Positions 12,101 through 22,535 of a stretch of 64,000 nt of DNA are shown piece by piece. The DNA lies in NCBI GenBank assembly GCA_038373885.1, contig JAWZYV010013134.1, forward strand, positions 62,001 through 126,000, given 5' to 3'. The DNA is from Cheiracanthium punctorium. Taxonomy: Eukaryota; Arthropoda; Arachnida; Araneae; Cheiracanthiidae. Position numbers and translations under genes: made by a program. Position 1 is the first letter of the stretch. The number at the start of each line of letters is the position of its first letter. A model generated the notes under the pieces. It did no database searches. It was not told the origin of the DNA and saw only the letters and a program-made list of their open reading frames with translations.

Positions 12101-13587
12101 AGTGATATAACATCATAAAAATTTCAAAATATCCCGAATTGATTTGTTATCGGTGGATACTTTCTCTGCTACGTGTATTTTTCGATCAGCACATTTTCTG
12201 CGCAAATTGCTTTTTTTTTTTTTTTCATTTTACATTAATGCTGAGTTTTAGCAGAATCAAAAGCAATGTTCTGCCAAAAAATAATTTTTATTTATATTAA
12301 TGAAAACTACGCTCTATGAATTTCATGTTTGTTTTCTAAAAAAAAGTTAGTAACTAACCTAAAATCTAATTTTAACACTGTAGTTACCACAGTAATAAAA
12401 TCTGTTGTTGTCATTTAAGATGCCGAATTCAAAAATTAAATGAAAACTGAATTTCTTCTATAATTCTCGAGTCTTTCTTTCTATAAAACTCGAAAAATAA
12501 AATTATATAAGCATGAAACAAATAGAAAATTAACTTACCGGTGCTTTAAAAATACTCTGATTTTACAGGAGCCAACGTCATATGCCTTCAACTCTGGGGA
12601 AAAGACAGCAACCCATACTTCCAGGCAATGCACTTCGTAGTCGGGGTTGGTGGATTGGTGGCTCCTCTGGTAGCGGCACCCTTTCTGGAATACCGCCCGA
12701 AGTCCCATGTCGTCGACAACTCCACTTCATTGGAAGAGTCATATTCCGTCTCTCCGTCGAACTTTACCTCTTCGAGCAACTTCACTCATACTTCCTGGCA
12801 CATCCCGCACATCATCTACCCGTTCTACATCCTCGGCGTGATAGCTTCCCTTGTCACCATCCTCTATGTTATCGTCTGCACCATCTCGCCGACGGAAGAC
12901 GGCCATCAGTCCGATGCGGGCGACAATTCCGACAGGAGCGGCACTTTCATGTTCTTCACGGTCGTCTTCACATTCTTGGTGTTCTTCATGGTCGCCGGAA
13001 CGGAGATAGGCTACGCCCAGAGTCTGTTCACGTACGCCGTCAAGGGGAACTTGCGCGCGTCCACGACGGTCGGTTCCTTCATGACGTCCGCCTTCTGGGC
13101 GACGTTTACCGTCTGCAGACTGGCTTCCGTCTTCATAGCCATGAGGGTCAGCGCGTTGGTGATGCTGGTGGGAGACCTGTGCATCGTGTCCGTCTCGTCC
13201 GCCATACTTCTGTTCCTGATGCCCTGCGAGTGGGCGCTGTGGCTGGCCACTGTCGTGTTCGCCGCGGGAATCGCAAATGGCTACGCGACGCTCATGGCCT
13301 GGGTGAACGCTCACATCTATATAACGAACAAGATCTCGGCCGTGTCGGCGGTGGGATGCGCGGTCGGAGAAATGGTCATGCCGTTCCTCATGGTCTACTT
13401 CACGGACACCATCCCGGAGATGTTCGCGTACGTGGTGACCACAGCTTGCGTTTTCTCGGTCGTCCTCGCTTCCATACTGCATTGCATTTTCAAAAACGGA
13501 CGCAGGATAACGCCGCCAGAGAAGGAGACGAAACTCAGAGTCAGCGTCACTGTAATAAGTCAGTGCGAGGAAAAAGTGAAGCAGTGA
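4261..13587 (+). CDS. MFS sugar porter, sodium-dependent glucose transporter 1 / MFSD4-like (4 coding exons)
   Basis: Exons are 4227-4335 (coding from ATG 4261), 11368-11494, 11590-11751 and 12569-13587. The introns are 7032, 95 and 817 bp, all GT..AG, and the reading frame stays open across every junction. The product is 460 residues. Features include TM1 across the exon 1/2 join (LYLSFFVL then GFSMALTGP), the family block LDLQHMVHTDT, ARSIGYVIGAIAGG, and the TM2-3 loop GGILLDL, matching the MFS loop region. There are about 12 hydrophobic segments in total, eight of them in the last exon. An extracytoplasmic-looking loop carries three N-glycosylation sequons at N172, N186 and N192. The C-terminus is short, charged and cytoplasmic-looking. 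NaGLT1/MFSD4 proteins are usually about 480-500 residues, so the length fits. It is expected to be a plasma-membrane proton- or sodium-coupled solute transporter. The substrate is unproven for arthropod members. The start could shift if an upstream exon adds coding sequence. Exon 4 is much more GC-rich than its surroundings. Confidence 0.9.
4384..4625 (+). repeat. tRNA-derived SINE (family A), copy 2
   Basis: The tRNA-like head has 'AGAGTGGATAAGACACTGAA' as an A-box-like segment. The family-A body follows (TTTTTCTCCAAATGTAGCGT, then the pyrimidine-rich tail). It lies in intron 1, about 50 bp past the donor of coding exon 1. Confidence 0.65.
4791..5935 (+). repeat. Dispersed non-coding repeat (CACAGTGGAG family), long copy
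   Basis: Positions 5018-5935 are matched, inverted, by 23163-24106. Positions 4791-4930 are matched, inverted, by 7300-7430. A recognisable internal landmark is CACAGTGGAGTATTCGTATC at about 5021. There is no protein-coding capacity. It is probably a non-autonomous DNA transposon with nested parts. Full ends are not resolved. Confidence 0.6.
6141..6205. repeat. (CT)n then poly-A tract and purine-rich low complexity
   Basis: A TCTCTCTCTC run is followed by more than 30 A residues and a GGAAGGAAGAAAGAG tract. It is simple sequence, probably a retroposon tail or microsatellite. Confidence 0.8.
6440..6765. mobile_element. 326-bp hAT-type MITE with perfect 8-bp duplication
   Basis: The left end CAGCGTTTCTCAACC pairs with the right end GGTTGAGAACCGCTG, matching the CAGxGxTTCTCAACC ends of Charlie-like hAT elements. 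The target duplication is GGTTAAGG (6432-6439 and 6766-6773). There is no ORF of note. Confidence 0.88.
6774..6905 (-). repeat. SINE family A, copy 3 (partial)
   Basis: It shares with other copies GGCTTTTTAAGAGGCTCTAA, a GTATTCACGT word and GGAGAAAATCGCCCAAAACT. The tRNA head is largely missing. It directly abuts the hAT MITE at its left. Confidence 0.55.
7121..7440 (-). repeat. CACAGTGGAG-family repeat, inverted copy
   Basis: The segment is the inverse of 4791-5075. It shares TTGGAAGGCTTATAAA, CCAATAGGTGAACCTTTCGT and the CACAGTGGAGTATTTGT end. Its middle (7185-7275) matches 53205-53285. Confidence 0.6.
7441..8200. other. AT-rich non-coding stretch with homopolymer runs
   Basis: No gene is seen. 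It contains C-runs and G-runs near 7600-7630, poly-T near 7671-7690 and poly-A near 7891-7909. The direct repeat CAACCCACGTCA near 8020-8040 may be incidental. Confidence 0.5.
8206..9025 (+). repeat. Degenerate ~173-bp tandem array, about 4.7 units
   Basis: Units begin at the AGTTT.. word at 8219, 8398, 8566, 8747 and 8911. Each carries ACACGGCAACAAAAAA-like, GAAATTCTTGAA-like, GGTGCATTCGATTGAG-like and TAGATTTTGGT-like words. The 85-aa open frame in the first unit is not conserved in the others, so I do not call a gene. The array lies in intron 1 of the transporter. Confidence 0.75.
9314..9905. repeat. Foldback element with ~170-230 bp inverted arms
   Basis: The left arm (9314-9546) and right arm (9737-9905) are inverted copies sharing AACCGAGATAAGATTT-like ends, ACTATATC/GATATAGTTATTCAG and CATGGTGCTGGAACGATACA-like blocks. 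They differ by many substitutions, so the element is old. The ORFs inside are by-products of the arms. Confidence 0.7.
10425..10456. repeat. Perfect 32-bp palindrome without a loop
   Basis: CTTTTGAACAAAGTGG is followed directly by its exact reverse complement. The surrounding 10310-10420 has repeated GTGGTC/GACAAC words, suggesting the end of a DNA transposon. It lies in transporter intron 1. Confidence 0.75.
11368..11494 (+). CDS. MFS transporter coding exon 2
   Basis: The acceptor follows a pyrimidine tract (CCCCCCTCTTCCACTTCAAG, ending 11367). The donor is GTAAGT at 11495. The exon encodes the end of TM1, LLDLQHMVHTDTQHIALVYT and most of TM2 (ARSIGYVIGAIAG). It leaves one base of a split Gly codon (phase 1). 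Confidence 0.88.
11590..11751 (+). CDS. MFS transporter coding exon 3
   Basis: The acceptor is TTCTATTTTAG (ending 11589) and the donor GTAAGT (11752). It completes the split Gly as GGILLDL and encodes TM3 (VLAGCNFLVVVTMFAIPW) and the start of TM4 (VPVLMGLMSINGFTLGSIET). It ends again on a split Gly codon. Confidence 0.9.
12569..13587 (+). CDS. MFS transporter coding exon 4 (terminal)
   Basis: The acceptor is CTGATTTTACAG (ending 12568). It encodes GANVICLQLWG, then TM5 onward to the TGA at 13585-13587. Eight hydrophobic segments are visible, including HFVVGVGGLVAPLVAAPFL and FMFFTVVFTFLVFFMVAGTE. GC-rich third positions make long antisense and out-of-frame ORFs here, and these are shadows. 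Confidence 0.92.
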
Positions 13588-13679
13588 TTGGGGGGAAAAG
13601 GTTTTCATTCTTGAGGCGTGCCATGAAATTAATGAAAAAATACAATCGACGTTCGTTTTTGTAAATCTCTTTTTTATGA

Positions 13680-13795
13680 AAACTTGCGATTTTACGAACT
13701 AGTGAGTCTTGTCGAATACACTCCCTTGACGATTTTGCGAACTATTAGAGTGGTCCCTATAGGTTCGTAAAAACGATCGTCAACTGTATAAGTTG
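13680..13795. repeat. Probable pogo/Tigger-type MITE remnant in the 3' flank
   Basis: The segment carries GATTTTACGAACTAGTG at one side and CGTAAAAACGATCGTCAACT before GTATA at the other. This resembles the TACAGT(T/C)GA ends with TA target sites seen at 40200-40348, 51641 and 56890. The ends are eroded. Confidence 0.35.
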
Positions 13796-13875
13796 TATAT
13801 AGTCATCATCGACATGACAGTCATTGAAGCCATTTGAAAAGTTCAAATTTGTTCTTAGAAGTTAAGTTAATCAAC

Positions 13876-13881
13876 AATAAA
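13876..13881 (+). terminator. AATAAA polyadenylation signal of the transporter gene
   Basis: This is the first canonical AATAAA after the stop codon, about 290 bp downstream. Another AATAAA follows at 13994. Either would give a short 3' UTR. Confidence 0.5.
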
Positions 13882-14006
13882 TTTTCAAACTGATACTGAG
13901 ATTTTTAGCAAAAAATGAATCACTTTCTGTTCCATACACTTAATGGAAAAGTTGCTAGTTCAACGCATTAACATATCTTTTTCAGTTTGTCTAAAATAAA
14001 CTAGTT

Positions 14007-14245
14007 CTTGCGTTTCCACATTTTCTAATTTAAAACTAAGTGGAAAAATTGCAAATCCGTACATTAGAAGAAACAATTACATCAACAATCATCTGTTCGA
14101 CTGACATCGTTATATTTCCCAATACTTTCTATATTTTCTACTTTAAAACCAAGTGAAAAACTGCAAACCCGTACATTACAAGAAAGAATTACATCAACAA
14201 TCATCTGTTTGACTGACATTGTTATATTTACCTATACTGAATGTA
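14007..14245 (+). repeat. Two-copy ~119-bp tandem duplication
   Basis: Units starting at about 14007 and 14126 share GTACATTA.AAGAAA.AATTAC, ATCAACAATCATCTGTT and GACTGACAT.GTTATATTT with few differences. It lies just downstream of the transporter. Confidence 0.8.
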
Positions 14246-14249
14246 ACCC

Positions 14250-15539
14250 CGCTCCCGAAATGAAGCAGAAATAAAAACTTTTAACACCAAGAATGTTTAG
14301 CTCGATTATGCTGTCCAAATATATATCTGCATCCTTTTTAACCTGACGTTACTGTTAATACATATTTATATTTCATATGGAAATTCAGAATTTCACGGGA
14401 CTGTTCCCTTATGATGCTGAAACATTTGCAAAGATTATCTGAGAGACGAGCAGTATGCAAAAACGTTCAATAACAAAATACGTTAAAATTTTGTCAAAAT
14501 GGGTTAGAATATGGATGATTTTGATAGTTTGTGGAACTCCATTATTATGACACACTTGCAATTTTTAAAATTAAGATGTTTCCACTTTCAATTTTGGGGT
14601 GAAAAATAAGAGAACATAGCAGAACATTGATCTGTGAAGAAGAAGGTTCAGCAGAACATTGGCCTGTGTTCAGGACTACATAACTATCTACCTAACCTTC
14701 CAGGTCATTGACGGGTGTATGTACAACTGGTGACTTAGGAAGAGCTTACAGCTAAAATTCTTGAAAACTAAGAAGTCCTTCTGTGATCGGTTCATTGCGA
14801 TTCGTTTGATCTTGTGATCAATATATAACATTCACTCACACAGAAAGTTCGATATCTAACACAAAAGCCCGTCGTGTAATTTCTAAGTCATCCGGGGCGG
14901 AAGCTTCGATAACTTATTCACCTCTCCTTGTAGTGGCGCACCCAGGTTTAGTTTAGGGGGGGGGGCTACAAATACTGCTGAACTCGGTTATAGTGATGTT
15001 CTGTGACTTTGTATTTCATGTACTAACAGTAAGTGTTTATTAAAAAAACAACTTTTTTTATGGGGGGATAGGGGTAAAAATATTGCAGAAATAATTTGAA
15101 GACAAATTTAAAACATAAGGTATTTTAACTCATTAAGTGACAATTTTCCACTTGTGAAAGCTTTTCACTTCTAAATCTTCGCCTTTAGGGGGGGGGTGCT
15201 TTAACCCCCATAGCCCCCTCCGTAGATGCGCCTATGTACTCCTTGTCAGACGTTGAGAATAGCTCGGGATTTACCGGAGTCACCCGATTCGAGTCATGAA
15301 TGCATTCAAACGAATGCATAATTTCCAACAATTGTACATATTTTTTGTAAACAGCTTGAAATTAAATTTCGCTTCATACTTCATTTGAAGTGTCTTGGCT
15401 TGTTCTTGAGCATTGATCCAGTTTTCTACAATAGAATGGAAAATCGAAAAACAAATCAACTGGCTTAAAAGAACGAAGATTAAACAGCTTGAAAGGTAAA
15501 ATCCAGGCTTTTACTTTATTATTTTCTTTTAGTAATTTA
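14250..15539. other. Intergenic stretch, no gene seen
   Basis: There are G-rich patches at 14953-14965, 15062-15075 and 15187-15240 ('CCCCCATAGCCCCCTCC' then GCGCCTATGT), typical of eroded repeat ends. No coding or RNA signal is recognised. Confidence 0.5.
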
Positions 15540-16164
15540 TCCTAACTAATATTATAAATGCGAAAGTGAGTTTGTTTGTTTGTTTATGACGCTTTCATGC
15601 CTAAACCGCTGAATAAATTATGATGAATTTTGGTTTTAGATATAGATGGGACTCTGGAGAAGGTTATAGGCTACTTAGAATTTTAGATTTTTAATTACTT
15701 CTTTAATTATTAATTAAAAACCGTTTTTACGTTGCCATGCTTGGCGAGTTTCGCACGTATCAAGTGATTCATGTTTTGAGCTAACAAGAATGCTATTACT
15801 TCAATGAAGAAGCGCGTGCATCTGAAAAACATTAAATAATACGGAAATTATGCCAGTTTTATGCCAAATCTATCAATCTCTAATAATAAAAATGAATGTT
15901 CTCTAGACAAATCTACAGAAAGCAGAGCTTTGAAAATTTGATGGGCCCATGACTTTGGTAAAGTGTACCTGAGGCTCAGAAATTTTAATTACTTTTCTAA
16001 CAATTAATTAAAAACCGTTTTATCGCCCGCACAAAATGATTTATGCTTTTGAAATAAAGCAGAAATTCTATCTGCGAAATCACATGCATTTGGAAAACAT
16101 AAATAGGTATGGAAATTATGTTGATTTTAAGCCAAATTAAAAAGCATAAATGAAGAAAAGTGTA

Positions 16165-16328
16165 CTTACGTATTATCCCGGCGGTCCGCCAAGACCTGCG
16201 ATTTTTTGCCGAGATAAATGCCGGGCACATGAAATTATTAATGGTTTTGAATACGATTGGCAACAGTTTGGCAACTCATTTGACGAAAAAACAGTTTGGC
16301 GGGAATGACCGCCGGGATAATACGTAAG
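16165..16328. mobile_element. 164-bp TA-flanked MITE
   Basis: The inverted ends CTTACGTATTATCCCGGCGG and their exact complement (22 bp matching) are flanked by TA on both sides, fitting the Tc1/mariner superfamily. It is inserted inside the Helitron. Confidence 0.82.
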
Positions 16329-16659
16329 TACCAAGGAAAGTCCAGATGTGTTTCTTAAAGTTCGTAAATTTCCAAATCCTACCAATAATATAAATGTGTA
16401 GGTTTATGTGTTTGGATGTTTTTGACTGTATCACACAAAAATGGTTGGAAAAATTTGTAATGAAGATAGTTTATGCCCTGGATTAGCATACTGGCAACCT
16501 TTCAAGCATATAGCATAAATAATTCTTTTACAAAGATACTCAAAATAATGCTAATGCATTGTGCTCTATGGAAATTGTGTAGCTACTAAACCGATTTTAA
16601 AACTTTTTTCACTTATTGAAAGTCCTAGGCCTCTATGGTCCTAGGCCTATAGGGTCCTA

Positions 16660-16850
16660 GGCCTATATGGGGAATTCCTCTGTGTGGAATTTTCTAAGGG
16701 ATCCTAGCCCGTATTTTCGCGAGGTTTTGGAAAAAAACACGGAAAACTGCGTGCGGATAGGTCGACAGGCGCCACCGGAGTTTGAACCTGGCACCTCCCG
16801 CCTTCCAGTTTTGAGAGCAGAACCTCTTAGACACTGGGGGGGACCCTGAG
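16660..16850 (-). repeat. SINE family A, copy 4
   Basis: The body words TTTTCTAAGGGATCCTAGCC and GGAAAAAAACACGGAAAACT are followed by the head with inverted B-box GAGTTTGAACC. Upstream is a triplicated 'CCTAGGCCTATAGG'-type word (16624-16670). Confidence 0.7.
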
Positions 16851-17293
16851 TGTTATAGGCTCCCTTTTATGCATATATCACAAATAGTTCTTTTACAGGG
16901 ATACTCATAAGAATTACATTACGCTCTATGTGTATCTCTGTAAGTACTGAATCCATTCCAAAACTTTTTTCACTGATAGTAAGCTACACTATTCGTGAGT
17001 ATTATAGGCTAAAATTCATGCATGTAGCGCAAATAGTTCCTTTACAGGAACACTCAAAATAATTTTAATACATTACGCTCTATGGGCATCTCTTTAACTA
17101 CAGAACCGATTCTAAAACTTTTTCGCTATTAGAAAGCTGCACTATTCCTGATTAACATAGGCTAAAATTCATGCATATAGCATAAATATTTCTTTTACAA
17201 GAACACTCAAAACAGTTCGCAAATACTGTCGTAACTGTCTCTATTCGCCAAATGCCTGAAAAAAAATCTAAATTTAGTAATCCTGCATACTCT

Positions 17294-17344
17294 CTTATTT
17301 TAAATGAAGTATACTACCATGCATTATACTTCATTTAAAATAAG
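17294..17344. repeat. Perfect hairpin, 20-bp arms, 11-nt loop
   Basis: The left arm CTTATTTTAAATGAAGTATA is exactly complementary to 17325-17344. It lies about 130 bp inside the Helitron 3' end. Confidence 0.8.
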
Positions 17345-17639
17345 TAAAAAGCAAATAATATTTAAATGCAGTTTCTTTAGTCGCAAACGTATTTGTTATT
17401 CCCACATGCTTTGTTTCTCTCGGGACCTAATTCTACAGCCGACGCGGACGAAGGCGTGGGTAGCCGCTAGTAACATACATAAATTTCGTAGTAATCTATG
17501 TATATTTACGCGAGTTAGAGCACGGACGGACAGACAGACAAATCGAAATGATAAACATGTTTCAACCTTGTTAGAAAGTGTTAAAAATTGTCCATTGTCA
17601 GGTTTGCTTAATTCAAACGATCGATCATCGATAATTCAA

Positions 17640-18251
17640 ATGATCGAAGCAATATCGATAGGTTGAAAAAAGACCTTTTTTCAAATCCTTGCAATTGAAA
17701 TCTTGCATGATGCTACATTAAAATTCGTAAAAAATCACCTAATGTATAAAATTTTTTCGTTTTTATTTTACAAGAAGGCGAAATGTCTGTTGTATCATTT
17801 GCCAAAATATCAAAAAGTTATGTCGGATACGGATAGAAATCAAGATGCAACAGTTTTAAAATTACTGTACGAAAATTTTTGTCAAATGTCACATCTTTAA
17901 ATAAAAAATTCCTAAAAATCTGCCAATTATGCTACATATTCAGAAAAAATCTGTTTTTAAAAGAAAATTTCCTCCTATATCCGATTATGTAAATGTTGTT
18001 TAGCTGCGAGAGTAATTACCGCCGTTATTAAGTTCTAGAAAAAATGCGAAAAATCGCATAAAACATAACATAAAAAAATTTCTAGGCAGAATTTGGAAAA
18101 AATCGCTTCGAGGTACACAACTTCATGTTTAGAACTTCCCGAGTACAAAATAGTTTATAGCACAATAGAGTATTTGTTATTCACACATGCTTCGTTTCTC
18201 TAGGGACCTAATTCTAAAGCCGATGCGGACGAAATCGCGGGTAGCCGCTAG
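17640..18251 (+). repeat. Second Helitron 3' terminus and attached dispersed repeat
   Basis: The segment 18170-18251 repeats the Helitron 3' end at 17390-17470 (TTCGTTTCTCTAGGGACCTA, ending GGGTAGCCGCTAG then T). The segment 17725-18130 is related to 34560-34975 and 32445-32640, sharing AGAAAATTTCCTCCT.TATCC and GAAAAAATCGCTTCGAGG. I see no protein. Confidence 0.6.
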
Positions 18252-18356
18252 TCAGATATAAAAATAAGACAGGGTATTCCTAGCAAATCGGAATCTAGAA
18301 ACTTCCCGAAGCCAGTCAGTATTGTGACTAGGTGAAGAACAAACGCTCTCGCAATC

Positions 18357-18680
18357 AGGCCCGGACTGGGGGTAGGGGCCCGCCCGTCTCAAGAAAAAGG
18401 GGGGGGGGTTATTGCGTAACCGATAAATATAATAGGATGTGTTAAACTTTCGTTGTATGGGGAGGTATGGTGTCATAATTATTTAATATAATTAATTATG
18501 ATTGATATACATTAATGAAGCATCGATCTATTAATTAATATTAGTCATTCATATTAATTCATCCCTTGTTTATTCGGGAACCATCTCACAAAAATGTAGT
18601 GTTTTTAAGCCTTCTGGGGCGTAATTGAAGCTGCAAAAAAATTTGTATGTGTCAAACTTCATTCAAGTGCTATCAGTATA
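18357..18680. repeat. Truncated copy of the 1792-2231 hAT-type element
   Basis: It begins with the better-preserved end CAGGCCCGGACTGG and runs parallel to 1792-2130 (ATTAATTAATATTAGTCATT, CTTGTTTATTCGGGAA). It stops before the right end. Confidence 0.75.
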
Positions 18681-18689
18681 GCTATTTAA

Positions 18690-21600
18690 AATAAAAGACA
18701 AATCGATAAATTTTTACAACTTGTCAACAGGGCCCTTGCTAAAGGAAGGGGAGCCTCTCCCCCTAACACTCGCAAATTCTATTAAGCTTGATAAAATTAG
18801 ATACCTAGTTGACAAACGTGGTAAAAAAAAAAAAAAAAAAAAAAATTAACGAAAACTATAATTTACTTTCTATTTCTGATTCACTACACAAAACTCGTTG
18901 GCAAAAGTTGGTAATATAGTTGATAAAAGAAATAAAAAAGTTGGTAAAAACCAATATTTGACTTGGTTGTTTGTCGACATCTCCCCTCTCTCTCCTAAGA
19001 AGAGTCTTAGCAATGGCACTGCTTGTCAATAGTGAATACCAACCAAGCCAAGTGATTAAGGGTGTATTTCGAAGAAACAAACTACGTCTCACGGTCTTGG
19101 TACACACATTAAGATAAATTATGATAGAGAGAAGTTCCAAAAATTTGGAAGTGCTTAACATATTATTATTTCTGTACCAGAATCAAAAAATCATTTTGAA
19201 TTATACTGTTAAAGGTGTTCCTTTTCAAAAGGAATCGTCATCAGGGGACTAAGACTTTTGAACAGCTTTAAAAACAAACTAATGAGGGTAAAAATAAATG
19301 TATATATAATTTTACGAATCCTAAGCGCAATTAGAGTTCTTAAAAAGCTGCTCAAAAAGTGAAAGTTTTCCTAAAAGAGCAACATAAATGTGAAAGTTAA
19401 AGAAGGAAAGTTGGTCAGTTCTCATGAATTTGGTACGGGTTTTCGCAAAGCTTCCTAGGGTGGTAGACTCTAGAAGGCTTTGATTTAAGGCAAATATAAC
19501 ACCATATGGGTAAGATATGAATGCCATTTTAAACACAGCCTGATTACAGCCGACCTGCTTCTGGGTTTTTAGTTTCAAATGTCAACGTTTTACAGCTATT
19601 TCCAATGGTGGAATGATCTCCTTTTTTCCAATAAAACTATTTAAATTCTTGTGAAAAAAATTTATGATAAACGAATACAAAATTAACACTGAGTGCACGA
19701 AATTTTTTTAAAACAGTGTTTACATGTAAAGTTACAAATTAAATACAATAGAGACTTGTGTAGCACATTATCAAACTTTAAAACATTAATAAATAATAAC
19801 ATTTATTTAGAAATTTGAAAACATTATTTTTGATATTATTCGTATTAGACAAGCATTAACTGAAAAAAGGAAATATATTCTTATTAAACATTTTCTTGAT
19901 AACATAATCATAGAATATCGAAAAAAGCCGACATCCGGACAGAACAATAGCGTTGAAATCGGAAAAAATATAAATCATATAGCGCGATATTAGTATTACA
20001 ATTATGTAGTATTCAGTAAAGCGTTGGGTAACGACTATAGTACTCTCGCTTAAAATTATTCTGGAAAAGTACAAATGGGCAGTTGTCAACAAATAATTAA
20101 ACTGTTCAGTATTTTACAATATAAACAAAAAGTAAGACGTCTATTAGCCACATGAGATACTATATAATGAAATCTAAAAATGCATTCACAGTAATGTTAT
20201 TGAAAATATTAGGCAAATAATTATAATTATTGTTAATATAATCTTGTTTTCATAAATATAAAAAATTACACGTATTTAAGAGATTTGAAATTGTCGTTAA
20301 AGTAAATAGTATAGATTATTCGTACTATTGCTATTCGGTGTACGGGAAAATAATGTCATTTACAGTAAATTCAAATAAATAAGTTTATAATTACAAAAAA
20401 GCTCAGCCTAAAGATAGGATTTGTATTTTTTACATTTCAACGCAAGATAGATATTTTCTTTTTCTTTCAAGAATGATATACAGAAAAAAGTGAGAGGGTT
20501 GCCATCGATCCTTTTTAGAAAACTAATTTCAAAATGTTCATACATTGATTTTTTGGGTATTCGCGGGGCTGTATTTAACATAAAAAATTTTACTGATATT
20601 TCTTTTTTTCTTCGAGATTGAGGGGATATGTGAAAGGAACGTTCTGGTCACCCCCCCCCCCTACCTCTCCCCTTCCGTTCCACAAGTTACGATTATTGAA
20701 ACTTGAATTATAGTTTAGCACCTACATTAAAAAAAAACTTATGTACCTTCCAAGTTTCGCATTATTTGCTTCAGTAGTTTTGGTTAGGCGAAATACTGGC
20801 ATACGAAAAAATGACATTACTATCTAATAATTTAAACTTAGTTGCGTAGTTTATATGATCAAGAACTATTACAAAATTAGTAATTTAGCCAATTCTGAAG
20901 AATATCGGCCGATTTCATCTATAATATCTCTATTACATGGAATTAAATCTTTTTCAATGCTTATAATCATAAGTGATTCTAATAATTTGTTTGTAATGGA
21001 GCTTCTCAACCTGGTTTTTTTACTATTTTTATCTTAGAAAATGCCCTTTTACAGGTGACTTAAGTGCGTGGAAGAGTCATTATATATTTATAGATAAGTT
21101 AGAAAATGAGATGGAACTAAAATTATAATCTCTTAGGAAATTTACAAGCAGATAGAGTCTTTTTTTACTACTTTGGATTAGGGTTTCCTCGAAATCCGTA
21201 TCTTCGATTCCTCAGAACTCGACAGAAAGAGTTGGGTACAGTCGAGAAAACTGTGTCCTTCTGTGTCCATCTATTCTAAACTTATCTTCAGCCGAAAATT
21301 GAGAAACATCTGAGAGTTCTACTTGTAATTAATTAATTTTTGTGCTTGTAAATTTTTTCTGCAAGTTGTGTATGTGACGTATAGGTTGAATGATAAATAT
21401 TAGTATATAGTGCAGTTAGTGAAGAAACATTATTAAATCATAAGTTTGTTTTTAAAGCTGTTCAAATGTCCTGTGACGCCTGTAAAGGGACAGCCTTAAA
21501 GCACTAGAAAAAAATATAAATTTTAAATACTAACGAGAAATTGAAAAATGAAATAAAAATAGATCGATGAATGAATATATACATATAAATGAATAAAAAT

Positions 21601-22480
21601 ACGTGGAAATATTATTAATTCAGCAGGGAGGAGGGGGAGAATCGGGCCATCCGGCTTATATTGAAACATTCGTCCCCCTCTTCTCCTCGAACATAGGCAC
21701 CTGCAAATGTTGAATGTTGAGATGTTGACTGTAAATAGTACCAATGTTTACATTGATTTTGATTTCTCTAAAGTGATTAACTGAATTTTTTTTATTTGCA
21801 AAACAGCTATAAGACCTTAATAATCACTATTATACTTTCACTGAAGTAAGGAAAGGAGAGTTAGAGCATTTAACTAAAATTTATAGAGTCGGCATTGCTC
21901 CTTCTCTTCCCAGCGTTTCTTCCCCTTTTTAGATGAGTCTTATAGCTCGTGCATACTACAAATGACTTTCAATGTTTTCGTGGTGCTGAATCATATTTCT
22001 AAGGTTTGTCCCAATAAGGCATAAAGTAACGAAAAACGAGTCCTCTTTAGAAAAAGTCTTCAAATGCCAGAGATCGATTTAAGCAAATTTCTGAAAATAT
22101 AATAATAATTTTGCTTTTAGACTCAGCCTCCGCAATAGAGTGTCTAGATTCTTTAAAGAGTAAATCGGGTTTCTGTATTTTGTGCTGAATCACAAAAAAA
22201 AAAGAAGAAGGAAACAGACAACATATACCACAGACGACTAATCCAATATCTTATTTGTGATGTTTGTTTACATTATTATTTTGTTTTTGTTTTTTTATTC
22301 TTAAAGACAGAAAGCATTAAAATCTTTTCATATTCCGGCTCCGTCTCAAACTTCAACTCGAAACAGTTGATGTCTCTGCTCTACCTTACAAATAATTTCT
22401 GATCTGGCTCTGTAACTTTACATAATATATATATATATATATATAAAGAATAAATATTTTAGTCTACTCTATAAATAATT
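18690..22480. other. AT-rich intergenic DNA, no gene seen
   Basis: No coding region, RNA gene or transposon end that I can name is present. It contains poly-A at 18822-18844, a C-run at 20650-20660, an (AT)n tract at 22425-22444 and scattered palindromic words. Open frames up to about 100 codons have no recognisable composition. Confidence 0.5.
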
Positions 22481-22482
22481 TT

Positions 22483-22535
22483 GGTCAATGACCTTTTACC
22501 TAAATTAAAAAAATTTAGGTAAAAGGTCATTGACC
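22483..22535. repeat. Perfect hairpin, 24-bp arms, 5-nt loop
   Basis: The left arm starts GGTCAATGACCTTTTACC. Its exact complement ends at 22535 and the loop is AAAAA. It stands alone in AT-rich DNA. Confidence 0.85.

Larger units (their letters stand above)
15540..17470 (+). mobile_element. Non-autonomous Helitron
   Basis: The 5' end TCCTAACTAATATTATAAAT is preceded by A. It is followed by GCGAAAGTGAGTTTGTTTG and CCTAAACCGCTGAATAA, the well-known arthropod Helitron 5' signature. The 3' end GGGTAGCCGCTAG is followed by T, matching A|TC...CTAG|T. No RepHel ORF is present. Inside are a TA-flanked MITE (16165-16328), a SINE (16660-16850) and 3-4 degenerate ~150-bp tandem units (from about 16490, 16849, 16996 and 17150) containing CTTTTACA..ATACTC and CTCTATGG words. 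Confidence 0.75.

Noticed and set aside
12739..13608. 289-codon antisense ORF and a 360-codon ORF in another + frame (12582-13664) over the transporter
   Set aside because: Both are shadows of GC-rich exon 4. Their compositions (runs of Arg/His) are not protein-like, while the frame at 12569-13587 gives a continuous MFS transporter with matching splice sites.
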